Positions 12,239-24,743 are shown, counted from the first letter of the stretch. The stretch is DNA of 64,000 nucleotides from Sipunculus nudus (GCA_026874595.1 CM049310.1:88605556-88669555); one strand, 5' to 3'. Program-made: numbers and translations. Notes: a model not told the origin generated them from the sequence alone.

Positions 12239-13588
12239 GTAAGTCTAACATTTTTTGCCTGATGCTTTCAATCCGCAAGTTACAGACTTAGTCGCCAGTT
12301 GCAGCATTTAATAAAGTCCTCACTGCGTGGGGAGGTATAATTATTGGAGATGTTTAGGCGTGATGCGATGAGAGTAAGTGTATTGATCGTGAGGCAGGCG
12401 ATGGGGATCTTGTAAATTGTAGGTCGGCCGGCCCGCACAACAACGCTGTGTGCTGCCGACTATAGCAGCATTTGCAGGGCACACAGCACAGCGTAAGGGC
12501 AAATCAGCGTGTTGTAATTAGTTATCTTATGCGGGTCACTAGTTCCGCAAGTAGGACAGAACGCCACTTAAATCGGTAATGTCATCTGTTAGCGAATTCT
12601 GCACATAGTTCACAACTGTCAATCGGGCCTACCTGAACAAGCTGAGATTGTTTATTAGCGTCGGGACCCGTTACAATATGCTTGTAATAACCGTCTCATG
12701 CAAAGCTATGAGTTGTTTAACCTTGGTGTAATCTTTCAGATATTCCTAAAGGGTTGTAACGCAAATGACCTGGTCACGGGACTTTCGGAACATTCGAAGG
12801 CCATGAGACCCCAAGCCAAACATGTCACAGCGCGTCCCCGCCCACCAATGTCAACAAATCAGCCCAGCCGCTACTGACATCTATCGACATTAATATAAAC
12901 TAAATGCCTCGGGATATGTTTTGGCAAGTTAAACATTGGAAATCCCCAACCATATTATATATGTAAGATTAACATAATAACTGAGTCCTGTTTTCCCCAT
13001 GAACGTGAAAAGTGTATTGGAGTGTTTGAAATTTAGTGTATTTTGCAACCCAATTTCGCAAATAGGAGGTTTAAAATCTGCAGGCTGTAAGCATTTTCAG
13101 CCTGAACAATGATGTCTTTATCTCCTGTTACGCATGCGGAAGGCATTTAACTTCCTGGAACAAAAATCGCTATTAATAGCATAGCATGTCTAGAAAAACA
13201 TTCTAATCAAGAACACAATGCTTAATATAACAAATAATAAAGTCTGTAAAGACGTTCTGCACATGGGTTCTAAAGATATATAGATAAGTGATTGAGGGAA
13301 TTTATTTAATTTGTATATAAGATGATGTAATTCAAGCCTTTTACTATACAAAAGTAAGAGCGTCTGACCCATCAGGAACCGTGAGGCTGAGTCAGTTGAG
13401 GAAGTTGAAGTGACACGCCTCTATCACAGCTGTATTATATACACTACAATTATATTAGGTCTAATGTCTGTATCGTCAGAGGGTGAAGGAATTTCTGTAA
13501 TTAAGATCAGGTTCAAAAGTCTAATAAGTCTAATAAAACTAAAATGGGAAAGATTGGGCCCAAAAATCTGCTTTACCAATATTGTTGT

Positions 13589-13590
<2 letters not shown>

Positions 13591-13653
<63 letters not shown>
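13591..13653. repeat. (AT)n microsatellite
   Basis: About 31 uninterrupted AT dinucleotides. IYIY-type frames here are artefacts of this tract. Confidence 0.98.
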
Positions 13654-13655
<2 letters not shown>

Positions 13656-14086
13656 ATGTTATACAGATAAGGATAAACACAAGGATAATGATGAAATATG
13701 GATTTTTGACCTAAACGGTAAAGTTATATGTATAGTGTTTATCTGTTGATGGTGATCTTATTGATATGTAAAGATATCTCCAAATGTGCAGTTCAGATTT
13801 TTAGGTGGAAACAAATGATTAAAGCTCTGAAACTTCTCAAATGTTTTCCACAATGCATCTGTTACTGATGATTGTATCAAGTTTTTGCATCCCAATTAAG
13901 AGTATGCTGGAAATAATTAAAAAGGTTTCAGTTTTTTTTATTTTGGCATTGAATAATATTTCTCCTAATTAGTTTCTCTTAATCGTGTGCAGGGTTAGCA
14001 GTTTTTTTTACATCAATATTATTTACGCCTTTAATTGAATTAACATAATTAAATACAGCTTTTACACCCTTACGTAAAAGAACCTG

Positions 14087-14088
<2 letters not shown>

Positions 14089-14150
<62 letters not shown>
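14089..14150. repeat. (TA)n microsatellite
   Basis: About 31 uninterrupted TA dinucleotides, 436 bp downstream of the previous (AT)n tract. I found no inverted repeat joining the two. Confidence 0.98.
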
Positions 14151-14153
<3 letters not shown>

Positions 14154-14900
14154 GTTGGATGTCTAACACAAAAGATTGCAACTGAATGACAGTGACTAGT
14201 AATGATCAATGGGACAACTTAAGCTGACACTGATATCGACAATATCGAGAACAATATATCGAGAACAATAAACATGACAATATATTAACATGACATCCAA
14301 TAAATATAAATCCCCCTTCTAATTCTAAAGTTTTACTTGATATTCATTTTAGTGTCGTTTTTATTTAGACATACTCCTTTTCCATGTTATGTTTTTAGCT
14401 ATTATTAGCTAAGACCCATGTACTCGATTTAGTGTAAATAATCTTGTGGAAATACAACTGAACTGTTAAATATGTCACCTACCCTCATATTGTACTCATG
14501 CTGTTATGTCATTTGTATTTGTTATATCTCATGTTTTAATCCTAATTGAAAAACAGCACTTGCTGAATGAGCTTTCCTATTGAAATTTTGCAAAATAAAT
14601 AAATAAATGAGCAAATCCTTCAAGCTTCATGTTTCTGTGTTGTCAGTTAGTTGTTACTATAGCTTGTGCATTTCAAACCCCAGAACGAACAGCGGTACCC
14701 TTGGTACTGTTCTTGTTGGTGGATAAGTTCTCAATAGTATTATCATCTTTATTGCATCATCCTCCGCCATCAAATATTTACTCAAAGGGAAGGCTCCGGT
14801 AAGACTTAGAGCGCTCAATGGTCAACAAGTTATGGGTCAGGAGTCCAGGTTAATTAACTTTGATCAAACAGAATAGACTCCTCATGTCAGATGGTCATTA

Positions 14901-14925
14901 GTGGGGGGGGGGGGGGGGGGGGGGG
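14901..14925. repeat. Poly(G) tract
   Basis: A G homopolymer of more than 20 bp in AT-rich DNA, with potential to form a quadruplex on the + strand. Confidence 0.95.
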
Positions 14926-15249
14926 CGACTCAAAGGGGTAAGTTGGAGCAAATTCTTTTTGTAAACCAATACGGATATTGAAATATATAATATACTATAT
15001 GATGCGTGTAAACCTTTTTATATTTGAGATATTATAAACAAGTATAAGATTTAAAAAATATAATCAAACAGAAAGGCAGAAATATAACTAAAGCCTCTCA
15101 TTCTATTTATTGGTATACTTTTTTTCTAGTATATAAATCTAACTCTCTGAATTGCAGGAATCACCCCTTCCCCTCTCCCCCTGCCAAAATGTGGGAGTTG
15201 GGGGTATATACCCCACCATCCCCCTGTGGGGAATATATATCCTCCTCAG

Positions 15250-15270
15250 CCCCCCCCCCCCCCCCCCCCC
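15250..15270. repeat. Poly(C) tract next to a hAT-like terminus
   Basis: A C homopolymer is followed by GGGGTTTACGCCCCTG, whose reverse complement CAGGGGCGTAAACCCC looks like the terminal repeat of the hAT-like MITE families in this window. A matching left end was not identified with confidence. Confidence 0.75.
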
Positions 15271-16273
15271 GGGGTTTACGCCCCTGGCTGTCATGACTTG
15301 CTGGTTGTGAAATGGTAGCCCCGCTGTTGCTACTTATATATAAACATACTTTACCCGATCTCACTACCACCACACACTTGTGAGAAACCAACTGGGGGCA
15401 AGAAGCTTCACAGCATTTTATTCTAAGCCCCTTAGAGGGACAAATGCTATCAATGTGTATCTAAATTTATGGTTATTTATGCAGTAAATGACTAAACTGT
15501 TTACATCTCACGGAGATGTAATAATTGATGTTAATCTGTAAATATATCACAGGGCATTGTATATGAAACTAGTTAATAATTGTAGAGTTCAACAAAATTA
15601 TAAGTATGGACTGTAGTTATATACAGTATTTGACTTTTTTACGTTAACAACGGTGTTTCTACAGTCATTTACAGGTTTTGTAATGTAAAAAAATGTAAAA
15701 AAATGTTAAATTATCTAATCTTATGACATGATTAAATTGTAATAAAAATATAAGAGAGCAGGGAGTATTGAATCCACATTTATCATATTATCAAAAAGAG
15801 GGGCTATGGCATTTTTCCCGTATTGTATAGTGCAAATCCAGGCATTTTTAAAGAATGAGAGGCATGGCTCTTCGGCCTCTTCTCTGTGGCTTTGGGTACA
15901 ATCGCGGCCATGCAGATCCTCTCCACAGAAATATTCATTGCTTGCGTGTCGTATTTCCGTGACTTTATCAAACCCCGACCCTTTCACTCCCCGCTACACT
16001 CCCGAGGCAGCGGAAATCTTGCGCTTCTAAAAAAGCAACTGGTTTTGGTATTAGGCTTAAAGTTAAAGCGCTGTGTAAAGAGCGTAGCTATAAACATAAA
16101 GAAGATACAGTCTGATCGATATCTCGGTATTTTAAAAATAAGTTATATTGTTTCAAGATGACATCATCTGGTCGATTTTTACTTGATCAGATATACCCTA
16201 CATATTAAAATAATCATATATTCTGAGGCATACTAATGTATACATGTCAAAAATGTGATATACAAGGTCCTCG

Positions 16274-16276
<3 letters not shown>

Positions 16277-16340
<64 letters not shown>
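16277..16340. repeat. (AT)n microsatellite
   Basis: About 32 AT dinucleotides without interruption. Confidence 0.98.
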
Positions 16341-16345
<5 letters not shown>

Positions 16346-17124
16346 TAATTTAAGATGATTATAAAACAAGTGTCTGTGATTCTGTAACTGTGGAGTCGGG
16401 TATTCAATAAAGCATATATATGTATTATTGAAAAAATACATTTACAAACTTAATTTTTCATCAATAGGATGAAGAATATTGATGTAAATATGTATATATA
16501 TGTAAAGTTTTAAACTGCATAGATTATGATAATGAGAAGGCATAGCATGTTGGGTGAATGAAAAGCCGGTATCTTACTTTATGTACGGTAATTTCAATTG
16601 CTATTACCTGTGTCACTTATTTCGAACTATAATTTAAAATTAGAAATTAAGCAAAATTACAAAAGAAGCATAATACATGTACATTCATAACTGTTTAATG
16701 CAGAATTAACGCCGATATAATTATCCATATTATGGCATATGTGAATCTTGCACATGGATTCGCTATAAGCGGACTGCCTTATGTTTGCAGTTAAAACTGT
16801 CCTTCTGAAGTACCGTGATACGTCACTGATTTCAGTGTGGAAAGTCACTGATTTCAGCGTGGCTATCTATTGCCATATTACTTGTTGCACTACAGTATAC
16901 TTAATTATAGGATTTGCCCCTATTTCTCGACTGCCTTACGTTAATAACATTTATAGCATTTAATATAATTATGTTTAGCCTATAAAGGTATATTTTGTCA
17001 TTGGAAAGGTATAGATTAATCCAGCAACCACCGGGAATAGGAACAACCTACAGTTGAAAACGTCCAAATAATTGTTTTGACCGGATAAACGAGATCTATA
17101 CATACTGGACACCATAACCTATCC

Positions 17125-17297
17125 CAGAAGCGGATCGAAGGGGGGGGAGGGCTGGCACCCTTTTTAAAGGTTTAGCGGCCTGGACACCCATCTCCCTTTC
17201 CCGGACATATAGGGTCCTTTTGTAGGCTTTGTCATTAGTCCTGCTGGGTTGGACACCCCCCCCCCCCCCCTTTTCCTAAATCCTGGATCCGCCCCTG
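17125..17297. mobile_element. Candidate hAT-like MITE just upstream of the VWA start exon
   Basis: The left end CAGAAGCGGATCGAAGGGGG and the right end TCCTGGATCCGCCCCTG form imperfect inverted repeats, around an interior with a C-run. The flanking 8-mers do not match, so the copy is old or the borders are slightly off. It ends 53 bp before the splice acceptor of the first coding exon. Confidence 0.5.
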
Positions 17298-17350
17298 TAC
17301 CCGAGCGCTATTTAAAGATATTAATATGAATAAATTTATTATATTTACAG

Positions 17351-18180
17351 GTGAAGAAAATATTTCCCCCAAAATGGCGTCGGTGGTGGACAGCGACAGA
17401 TTCAGAACTCTCAAGGTGACGGCCAAGTCGTCCATCAAAGACTTTGTTACCAAACATAGGCTGTTATTTAAACCCGGACGAGGCTTTTACCAACTGACCA
17501 AAGCCGAGACCATACAAATCTACAAAGAAGTAGTGGCGCGCAGAAAATCCGACGGAAGTTACATCAGCGGAAATGCCGTCCGGAAAGTTCTGGGAATTCC
17601 GAATGATTCCAAAGGAAAATTTAAGTTAGACACGTCTAAGTTACCTGATTTTGATATTTTTATACAGAGTACTTCATATAACCGCGTGCTTGTGGCGGGA
17701 ACTGAGTTTCTGTACGAAGTCGATGACTCGGCCGGACTTTCCCGCGCTGATATTGCGCATGCGCGAGAGGCTGCCAAGGTTTCCCTTGCCGACGGTGACG
17801 ATGAAACGTCATGGTCACCCAGCGCTAAAAAAGGAAAGGGAGGCAAAAAATCAACCGATACGTTTGTGCCTCCTGCGCCGCCTGGCGGCCCTGGTAGTCC
17901 AATTGAAATCGTGTTTTCCTTCGACACCACAGGTTCCATGTGGTCTTGTTTGGAGGAGGTAAGAAAACGCGTGCAAGAAGTCATCGAGCGCCTCACATCG
18001 GACATACCAGGAATTAAAATTGCGGTTCTCGCCCACGGAGATTATTGTGACCGACACAATTACATCACGGACTGGGTGGACTTTACTGGGGACAGGAAGG
18101 CGCTCTGCGGGTTTGTGAAAAATGTCAAGTCTACTGGTGGCGGCGACTGGGAGGAGTGCTACGAATTAGTACTCCATCAG
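17351..18180 (+). CDS. VWA gene exon 1 (start codon; N-terminal region and first half of VWA)
   Basis: The exon opens after TATATTTACAG with 23 bp of 5'UTR and then ATG at 17374. It encodes residues 1-269 and ends CAG|GTAGGT. It carries the MIDAS-like DTTGSM and a GGGDWEE segment near residues 251-257 that probably corresponds to the metal-contacting loop after the second helix. An in-frame upstream methionine codon at 17326 lies before the acceptor and would be intronic. Confidence 0.85.
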
Positions 18181-21100
18181 GTAGGTTTCTGAGAAATTAA
18201 TAAATTAATTATAGTCAGTTCTATCCCTTCATGCCCGCCTGTTTTTGCAAAAGATTCTTATTAATAAACATTTCAATGGCGAAAGAATGGTAATGTAAGA
18301 TAGAAGATTTAGATAAATAAATACGTACCTTACACCATATTTAAGAAACATATTTTTTTTTAGAAAAAAGAGAGAAATCAATCTACATTTCACAACATAT
18401 CTCCTACTACTAATGGAAGGCAAGATCACTGGTCACATTAAAAAAGGGCCGCAATTGACAGCTGCTGATTGGATGATGTAATGTAAATAAATATAACAAG
18501 TTGAAACAAAGATGGCTACTCATATAGGCACACATCTGATTTGGCAGATCATTGTAAAGAATCCGGAAAGTTTTGAAACATAAACTGGAGATTAATTATA
18601 AAATTCTTAATTACTGTATTAGGCTCACCGCTGTCACATAAATATGCAGCTTTTCATGACTTTAATGAAAATATAAAGATTTAAGAAATTATCTAAAAAA
18701 ATCAGATGGACACAGGTTGGTGGAATAGAGTATAACTTGACCAGGTACTTATCTAGGGATATAATACTGTCAGTGTATGAATCGGGGTGGGTCAGTATTA
18801 TTTTCATTATCTAAAGTATCATTGTGTCATACGTCGGTATGATGTTTGTTACCATAAATATTATAAAATACATCCTAAGTAAGGGACGCCATGCATCAAG
18901 GGTCGTCGCTTCATGAGCAGACATTCATATTAAAGTATAAAATTATGGTAGACTCGCATATTTAATTCTTTATTGTCGGTGTGCGCATATTGATATATCA
19001 TTTTATTATTAACACAGCAATGGATGAACACCCTTTGATAGACCATATACTAGTCAGAATAATCGTTAATCTCGTTTAATGAACTTTATTTTTAAATTTA
19101 ATGATGAATGATACGGTGTCGTTTCCAGGTTCGCACGCGCCTCTCTTGGAGCGGTGGAACGCAGCGCTCCCTGGTGATGATTGGCGACGCTATTCCACAT
19201 CCCTCCAACGACTCTCAGAACTATCTGAAACTGGACTGGAAGGAGGAGGCCGACAAACTGGCTCATCAGCTGGTAAACTCCGGTTTTATATTTCATATTT
19301 ACCTCCATCAATGGGTGGAGGATATGTTTTTGGCAGCGTTTAGTTTGCTTGTTTGTCTGCAGGAACAATACTCGAATAGTTGTTAACGGATTTTGCTGAA
19401 ATCCTCAGGATAGCTCGGTGCAAGGAACAATTGATTCAATTTTAGGGGTGATCCAGATCATCCCTGAGTGCAAATTTCTAGCTATAAATAAAACACTAAC
19501 AATACGTGACCGTAGCTGTAACTATGGTAGAAACATGATCTGTTCGATTTATTGATGTGGGCTGGAATTTTATTATCTACTAAAAATGTGGAAAATAGAC
19601 CGCACTAAGTAGAGCGCATATCAACCCTGCTACTGGACCGGTCCCTTTATCTAGATCCGCATCGAAATTGAAGGCGGTCTTCCTCTGTCCAAGGGGGTCC
19701 AACCTAGGAGGACTAATGAAAAACCTTAAAAGTGTGTCCCAAGTTCCTCAAAATTGGGTCTGAATCTCTTAAAAAAGGTTGCGGCGACTGAAAGGGGGTG
19801 GGGGTGGGGGGGGGGGGGGGGGCTGGGGGGTGAGGGGTCTGGACCTTTGTATTAGTAGGCAATACAGAAAGTATAGTCAGTGTCTCGCTTTGACATCTTA
19901 CTTGCCATCGAAATTATTCATGAGATAAACTAACATCGATTTCAAACTAAAGCCATCTGTTCGACTACCTTTTTTTGTAGAATTTATGTAATTTCTGATT
20001 TATTATTCATACATATTAATGACTGTAGGTAATTCATGTTAGGAATAGTTCTTTTAACATCTCTGTGACAGATGTATAATTTTTTTTTATCTCCAAGCTG
20101 TTAGTAAACACGGCACCTGCGCCAATATTGACCAAAAAAAATGCATGTAATCTACGGTGGGCGGTCACTAGTTGCATAGCAAACTATTATAAACACTAGA
20201 ATATAAATAAATCGTATGTGTGTGGTGGGGTTGGCCTTTTCTGGCCCTAGTTTTATTAAAGGTTCAAGGGATTACAGTCATTTGACGTCAGATATCGGAA
20301 TAGTTAATATTGATAAAATTTTATTGTACTTTTCTGTATACTAACATATATATCTCTCTAACTTACAATTTTTAGCATGTGATCTATTTTGGACACGTGT
20401 ACCCTCACAGGAGAGAATACATAATTGTTAATATTGACGTGTTTTAGGGTGTGCGTGTGTACGCGGTCCAGTGTCAGCCCGGTGGTTACTGGGGTGACCG
20501 AGCGACACCGTTCTACTCCGAGCTGGCCAAGAGGACGGGAGGACGTCATCTGAATCTGGAACAGTTCTCCACAATCATTGACTTCATCCTGGCTATCTGC
20601 TACAGAGAACAAGGGATGGAGATGCTCAAGGTGACTGTTAATCAATGGTAACTCGTAAATAAACATATTCATAATTCATCATACAACTCCATTAGGAATA
20701 TAAATGCTATGAAATGTAACATGATAATTTGCCCATGACGTGAAACACATAATAATTGAATAATCTCTCTCTCTCTCTCTCTCTCTCTCCCTCTCTCCCT
20801 ATATATATATATATATTCTACGCACATTTATCAATCATTATATGACTTCATTTTATCAAATAATATTTGGGCAATATCTAAATAATTGGACCAGCTCCCA
20901 AGGCAACATGGAACAAAATATCTTTCATTAATAGCATATAATTTGAAAGATCTTATATAATTTAAATTACAATCTTTGAACACACAAGATCTATTATTAT
21001 TTATATTAAATACGAATCTTCCGCCTTTTGATTTGCTTTCTATGAAACGGCCTTTTATTCACGAAGGTTTTATTCTCGTGATAATCGCGTATTGTCAGCC

Positions 21101-23574
21101 CCCGCAAACAAAAAGGCAACCACAGTATATATTTATTTACATTTATGATTATACACAAATATATATGTATATATAAGCAGTACCATTTTATTGTACTCAC
21201 CTGAGTCGGTTACACCACTTTTATCGAAGTTATTAGTTGGACATTTCTACAAACTTCAATAAATAATTACCGGATAAAACCTGATCAAATGTTTACTTCA
21301 TCTTTTACACACTGAGTCCATTACACCACTTTTATCGAAGTTATTAGTTGGACATTTCTACAAACTTCAATAAATAATTACTGTATAAAACCTGCTCAAA
21401 ATGTTTACTTCATCTTTTACACAAAGATGTTTTAATCACCTGCCCCTCCCCCCACTCTCTCTACACACACACACACACACACATACACATGTAATAGTTT
21501 AGATTAAAAAGTAAAATTTTTCTTCTACTCATTATGGATATATTTCATGTGGCTAGGTATGCAGTAACTTACATGTTGTGATATATGGATAACCTGTGTA
21601 TGTTACACAGGCCTACGAAGCTGAGGTTAAGAAACGTGAGATGAAGAAGACACCGTCCGGCATGAACAAAGAACTCAACGCTCTGTTTGAAGCCCTCAAG
21701 ACACCCGACACCTCCGTGCCTGCAACCGTCGCTGTGGCAACACCACCACCAGGTAAGCAGACATCATAATTTGCTGTTATATGCCGTCTATCAGCTGACA
21801 GTTGCGACTCACTAACTTGCCATCTCCTGCTTGTAAAATTATATCGAAATCGCATTTTTCTGTTAAAATCCTATTTACCTGGATCGTTCGCAAGTTGGCG
21901 ATTATCAGACCCCTATAGAATCATTATTACCTGCAATGGTGGATTAAATCATGTCGTCATTATTTTCTCAGTTAACCTTTATTTCCCTAATTTGATAACC
22001 CTCACCTATCTCCAGTAGTTTCACTTGTCCTGATGCTGGCGCGGAAATACTGGTTACACGGCATTTTCAGTAATCTCAGCAGATTGGTATTTTAGATGGG
22101 TACTCGTGCCTGAGACATTTATGAGCAACAGATACGCAGTCCCAAACGAGAATTAGGTATTGTCTTGCGTGATTGATTATTTGGTTTTCAATCAAGCACC
22201 ACATAGTGAATGCCTTTGCTTGGACGCTTACTACTTTAAAACACCGAACGTCTGATGAGTTTGCGGGGCCTGTATGTTGACTCCTTTCAATTTATATATA
22301 TTTTTCCCTACATACGCATAGTATCATGTTCCGGAAAATTGGCTTCTATGTTAAATATTTTGAAAAATGATAAATGGTAAGAATGAATGTGTATCAGTAT
22401 TTAAAGTAGACTTTTTCGGTTTCATGACATGAAAATGATAAATCAGGATAACCCGATAGTATACACAGAGTGCCCGTAGAAAATTTATCTCAAAGTATAA
22501 CCATGTTTGGATACGATTAAGAAAACTACAGTATGTATTCCTTTTGTAGCCGCAGCAGCAGCTGCGAGTCCGTCCCCAGCTTCAGCTTTGAAAAGGAAGA
22601 AAACGGCACCAGCAGCGGCAGCAGCTGCTCCGAAAAAAGCAAAGAAAGCTACAGGCGCCAGCAAACCAGCTGTCAAGCGGAAGGCACCATTGGTAGGTCC
22701 TTCAGGAGGAAAGAAACCACGCACTACAACTAAAGCCGGAGCATCCGCTGTCAAGAAGCCACGCGCTACCAGCGTAACAAAAGCGGCTGCTGCTAGCGCC
22801 AAGAAACCACGTGCTACCGGTGCCAAGAAGTCACCTGCTGCTAAGGTGACGAAAGCACGGGCTGCCAATGCGAAAAAGCCAATTGGTACGAAAAAAGGCG
22901 GCACGAAAAAGGCTGTTGCAAAGAAACCAGTAGCTAAGAAGGCTGCATCTGCCAAGAAAACTCCCAAAAAGAAGGTCGTTGTAAAACCGAAAACGAAAAA
23001 GGCGACTGCAGGAAAATCTCCAAAGAAGGCGACTAAGAAGAAAGTTGTGAAGAAGACTGTCGTAAAGAAGAAGACGACGCAAGTGAAAAAGACTCTGACC
23101 AAAGTTACTAAGTCTAAGACAAAGACAGCGCAGAGCAAGGCTAAACCCAAGAAAGCTACACAGAAGAAGGTCGTGAAGGTTAAAACACCAGCTCAAAAGG
23201 CGAAGGCTTCACCCAAGAAGAAAGCAAAGACAGCGACGACAAAGAAAAGTCCTGCTAAGAAGAAAACTCCACCTAAAAAGAGTACTTCTGCGAAGAAAAC
23301 CGCAAAGAAGACACCAGGAAGGAAACCAGCGACAAAGAAGACTGCTACTAAAAAATCCGCGTCCGCGAAGGGCAAAAAGAAGCCTGCCACAGCGAAGAAA
23401 CCAGCTGCTAAGAAAGCCTCTCCTAAAAAGACAGCAAAGACCACCTCAGCAAAGAAGAAGGGACCAGCTAAGATCTCAAAAGCAACAGCAAGCAAGTCGA
23501 AAACAGCCGCAAAGGTAGCAAAACCAGCAGTAAAGAAAGCTACGAAAGCAACGAAAACGGGAAAGAAAAAGTAA
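17374..23574 (+). CDS. VWA-domain protein with histone-H1-like C-terminal tail (5 coding exons, 766 aa)
   Basis: Coding exons are 17374-18180, 19129-19272, 20448-20630, 21611-21752 and 22550-23574. All have GT/AG borders; the first three junctions are phase 0 and the last is phase 1. Residues about 1-130 form a compact region (PGRGFYQLTKAETIQ, VRKVLGIP, STSYNRVLVAGTEFLYEV) that I cannot name. A proline/glycine linker leads to a von Willebrand factor A domain at about 180-375, with the MIDAS-like D184-T-T-G-S188 and later LVMIGDAIPH and VYAVQC strands. Residues about 425-766 are Lys/Ala/Thr/Pro-rich with SPKK/TPKK-type motifs, as in linker-histone tails, but no H1 globular domain is present. 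I chose ATG 17374 because it has a good Kozak context (AAAATGG) just after an acceptor. The nuclear, DNA-binding role suggested by the tail is an inference. Confidence 0.85.
19129..19272 (+). CDS. VWA gene exon 2 (VWA beta-strand and Asp motif)
   Basis: 48 codons between GTTTCCAG and CTG|GTAAAC. It encodes VRTRLSWSGGTQRSLVMIGD and continues to ADKLAHQL. The hydrophobic LVMIGDA strand ending in aspartate is the usual fourth strand and third metal-site region of VWA folds. Confidence 0.88.
19305..19500 (+). repeat. Dispersed repeat fragment in VWA intron 2
   Basis: The words CCATCAATGGGTGGAGGATA, GTTTGCTTGTTTGTCTGCAG, ACGGATTTTGCTGAAAT and GGGGTGATCCAGATCA follow the order I recall from an abundant interspersed family in marine invertebrates, whose far end reads GGCGGAGGT-TGCGCTCT. 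Such far ends occur separately at 36113, 39013, 41170 and 51779. The family name is not known to me. Confidence 0.5.
20448..20630 (+). CDS. VWA gene exon 3 (end of VWA domain)
   Basis: 61 codons between GTTTTAG and AAG|GTGACT. It encodes GVRVYAVQCQPGG, FYSELAKRTGGRHLNLEQFS and IIDFILAICYREQG. The exposed-strand-plus-FYxELAxxTGG pattern is the common C-terminal half of VWA domains. Confidence 0.88.
20764..20817. repeat. (CT)n(AT)n microsatellite
   Basis: CT dinucleotides pass into AT dinucleotides, within VWA intron 3. Confidence 0.93.
21201..21422. repeat. Two-copy tandem duplication, 111-bp unit, in VWA intron 3
   Basis: The unit begins CTGAGTCGGTTACACCAC and contains GTTATTAGTTGGACATTTCT. 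The second copy at 21312-21422 differs at only a few positions. Confidence 0.92.
21611..21752 (+). CDS. VWA gene exon 4 (linker after VWA)
   Basis: Enters in phase 0 after TTACACAG and leaves in phase 1 (CCACCAG|GTAAG). It encodes a charged helix-like stretch, AYEAEVKKREMKKT, then NALFEALKTPDT and a proline/alanine linker. The single leftover G is completed by exon 5. Confidence 0.85.
22550..23574 (+). CDS. VWA gene exon 5 (histone-H1-like Lys/Ala-rich tail)
   Basis: Begins after TTTTGTAG in phase 1 and completes an alanine codon. It runs 341 residues to TAA at 23572-23574, almost entirely Lys, Ala, Thr, Pro, Ser and Val. Motifs such as AKKP, SPKKA, TPKKK and TPGRKP recur, as in linker-histone C-terminal tails that contact the DNA minor groove. 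No methionine occurs anywhere in this frame, so the exon cannot be a stand-alone gene with an ATG; this supports it being the C-terminus of the VWA protein. The matching splice phase supports the same. Confidence 0.85.
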
Positions 23575-24474
23575 ATGTTTGGCTGAGTAACTCTGTGAAT
23601 GGTTCAATGGTACATAGACATGGGGCAGTATGGGCGCGCTAAGGATAACGGTAGGTTGATGGCGGCAAGATGCACTCGCTTCCCTGCGCGGAGTGAATCG
23701 GTATCAGAAGTATGAATTCTCAGCTGAGACTAATCTAACCAAATGATTTCAAGTGAGAAAAACCTGGTCTTGTTTTCTGGATAAAAACCAAACCACTCAA
23801 AGCTTAGATAAATAGTAATTAAATACTTCAGACTGGACAGTTCTGACATGAACCTTTGTATCAATGGTTTTTAAGAAACTTTGAACTTCAGATTGGCAAT
23901 TAAGTTTGTCATCAAACGGTTCCTGGGGATTTTCATTGGTTATGGAAAAAAAGGAAAATTACTTGGGGAATATCCAGATATTTTGTGTTCACGCATATTC
24001 AGGCGCAGGGGTGAATGGATGCGTCAATGGGACAACTGCCGAACTTGGTGTTTATACAGGATACCTGTAAAAGAATGGATGCAAACTGAACTGCAAGAAG
24101 TGTTTCACTATGCATGTAGAATACACATTTTGTTTTCACTGGTAGATTTAGTTTTAGATCCTTCAGTTGGAAATATTCCAGACTGGGATGAATTTTAATA
24201 CAGGATATCGATAATGCGATATTTCGTGTAAAGGGAGAAGAAAAAAACCATTGGCCCGCAATGCCGGAAGCCCATTTATGCAGGCAAGCGTGATTCGGTC
24301 ATTTGTACTGTCTTGCCTGACCATCCTAGCCGTATATACACGCTATGAATTCTACTTAATTTATGTGATCATTGAAAATGTACGAAACTAGAATTAAGTA
24401 CTGGTATGATGCAAGCAGAGAAAATGAAACTTGCACAAACATGGCTTTTTATCTTAAATGATTTTGTCAATAAA
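23575..24474 (+). other. Probable 3'UTR of the VWA gene with poly(A) signal
   Basis: Non-coding sequence after the stop reaches an AATAAA at 24469-24474. The frame at 23881-24198 lacks splice signals or recognisable content and I treat it as chance. Confidence 0.5.
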
Positions 24475-24743
24475 AGGCTTTCGTTATGTTCATGCAAGAC
24501 TATGAAGACCAGACCATATTGAACATCAGGATCATTTGAAATGAAAAGCGTTATGCTCAGTGCACACGCAGATGTAGGGAATGTATGGGCTGCACAGGCT
24601 GGACGCCAGGGGCGCTAGTTGTTTGCCTGCTGTTCTTCAAGCAGGCAAGGAGGCGTATTCTCCCTCCACACACGAGAGTATCGGCATTAGCGATATCCCG
24701 TACTGATTGGTATCTGATGGTAGTTAGTAGTATTTGACATATA

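Larger units (their letters stand above)
12239..17350 (+). other. Inferred 5'UTR intron of the VWA gene
   Basis: The stretch runs from the GTAAGT donor at 12239 to the TTTACAG acceptor at 17350. Its first about 650 bp remain relatively CpG-rich. The rest is AT-rich and holds long (AT)n tracts, a G-run, a C-run and a hAT-like MITE, listed separately. No coding exon is seen. Confidence 0.45.

Noticed and set aside
13410-14209. Frames containing IYIYIY stretches, and the two (TA)n tracts as borders of an insertion
   Set aside because: The frames are (TA)n translations. The sequences inside the two tracts show no inverted or direct terminal repeat, so no element was called.
17326-17373. In-frame upstream methionine giving an N-terminal MNKFIIFTG extension of the VWA protein
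   Set aside because: The ATG precedes a good splice acceptor (TATATTTACAG at 17350), and the sequence before it is AT-rich and non-coding in character; the ATG at 17374 has the better context.
22507-22549. Extension of the Lys/Ala-rich frame upstream of exon 5 as an independent H1 gene
   Set aside because: It would need a non-ATG start, has no methionine in the whole frame, and is interrupted in function by a TTTTGTAG acceptor whose phase matches exon 4.
22485-23495. Long minus-strand frames rich in Phe, Leu and Ala opposite exon 5
   Set aside because: They are shadows of the lysine/alanine codons on the + strand and have no splice or start context.
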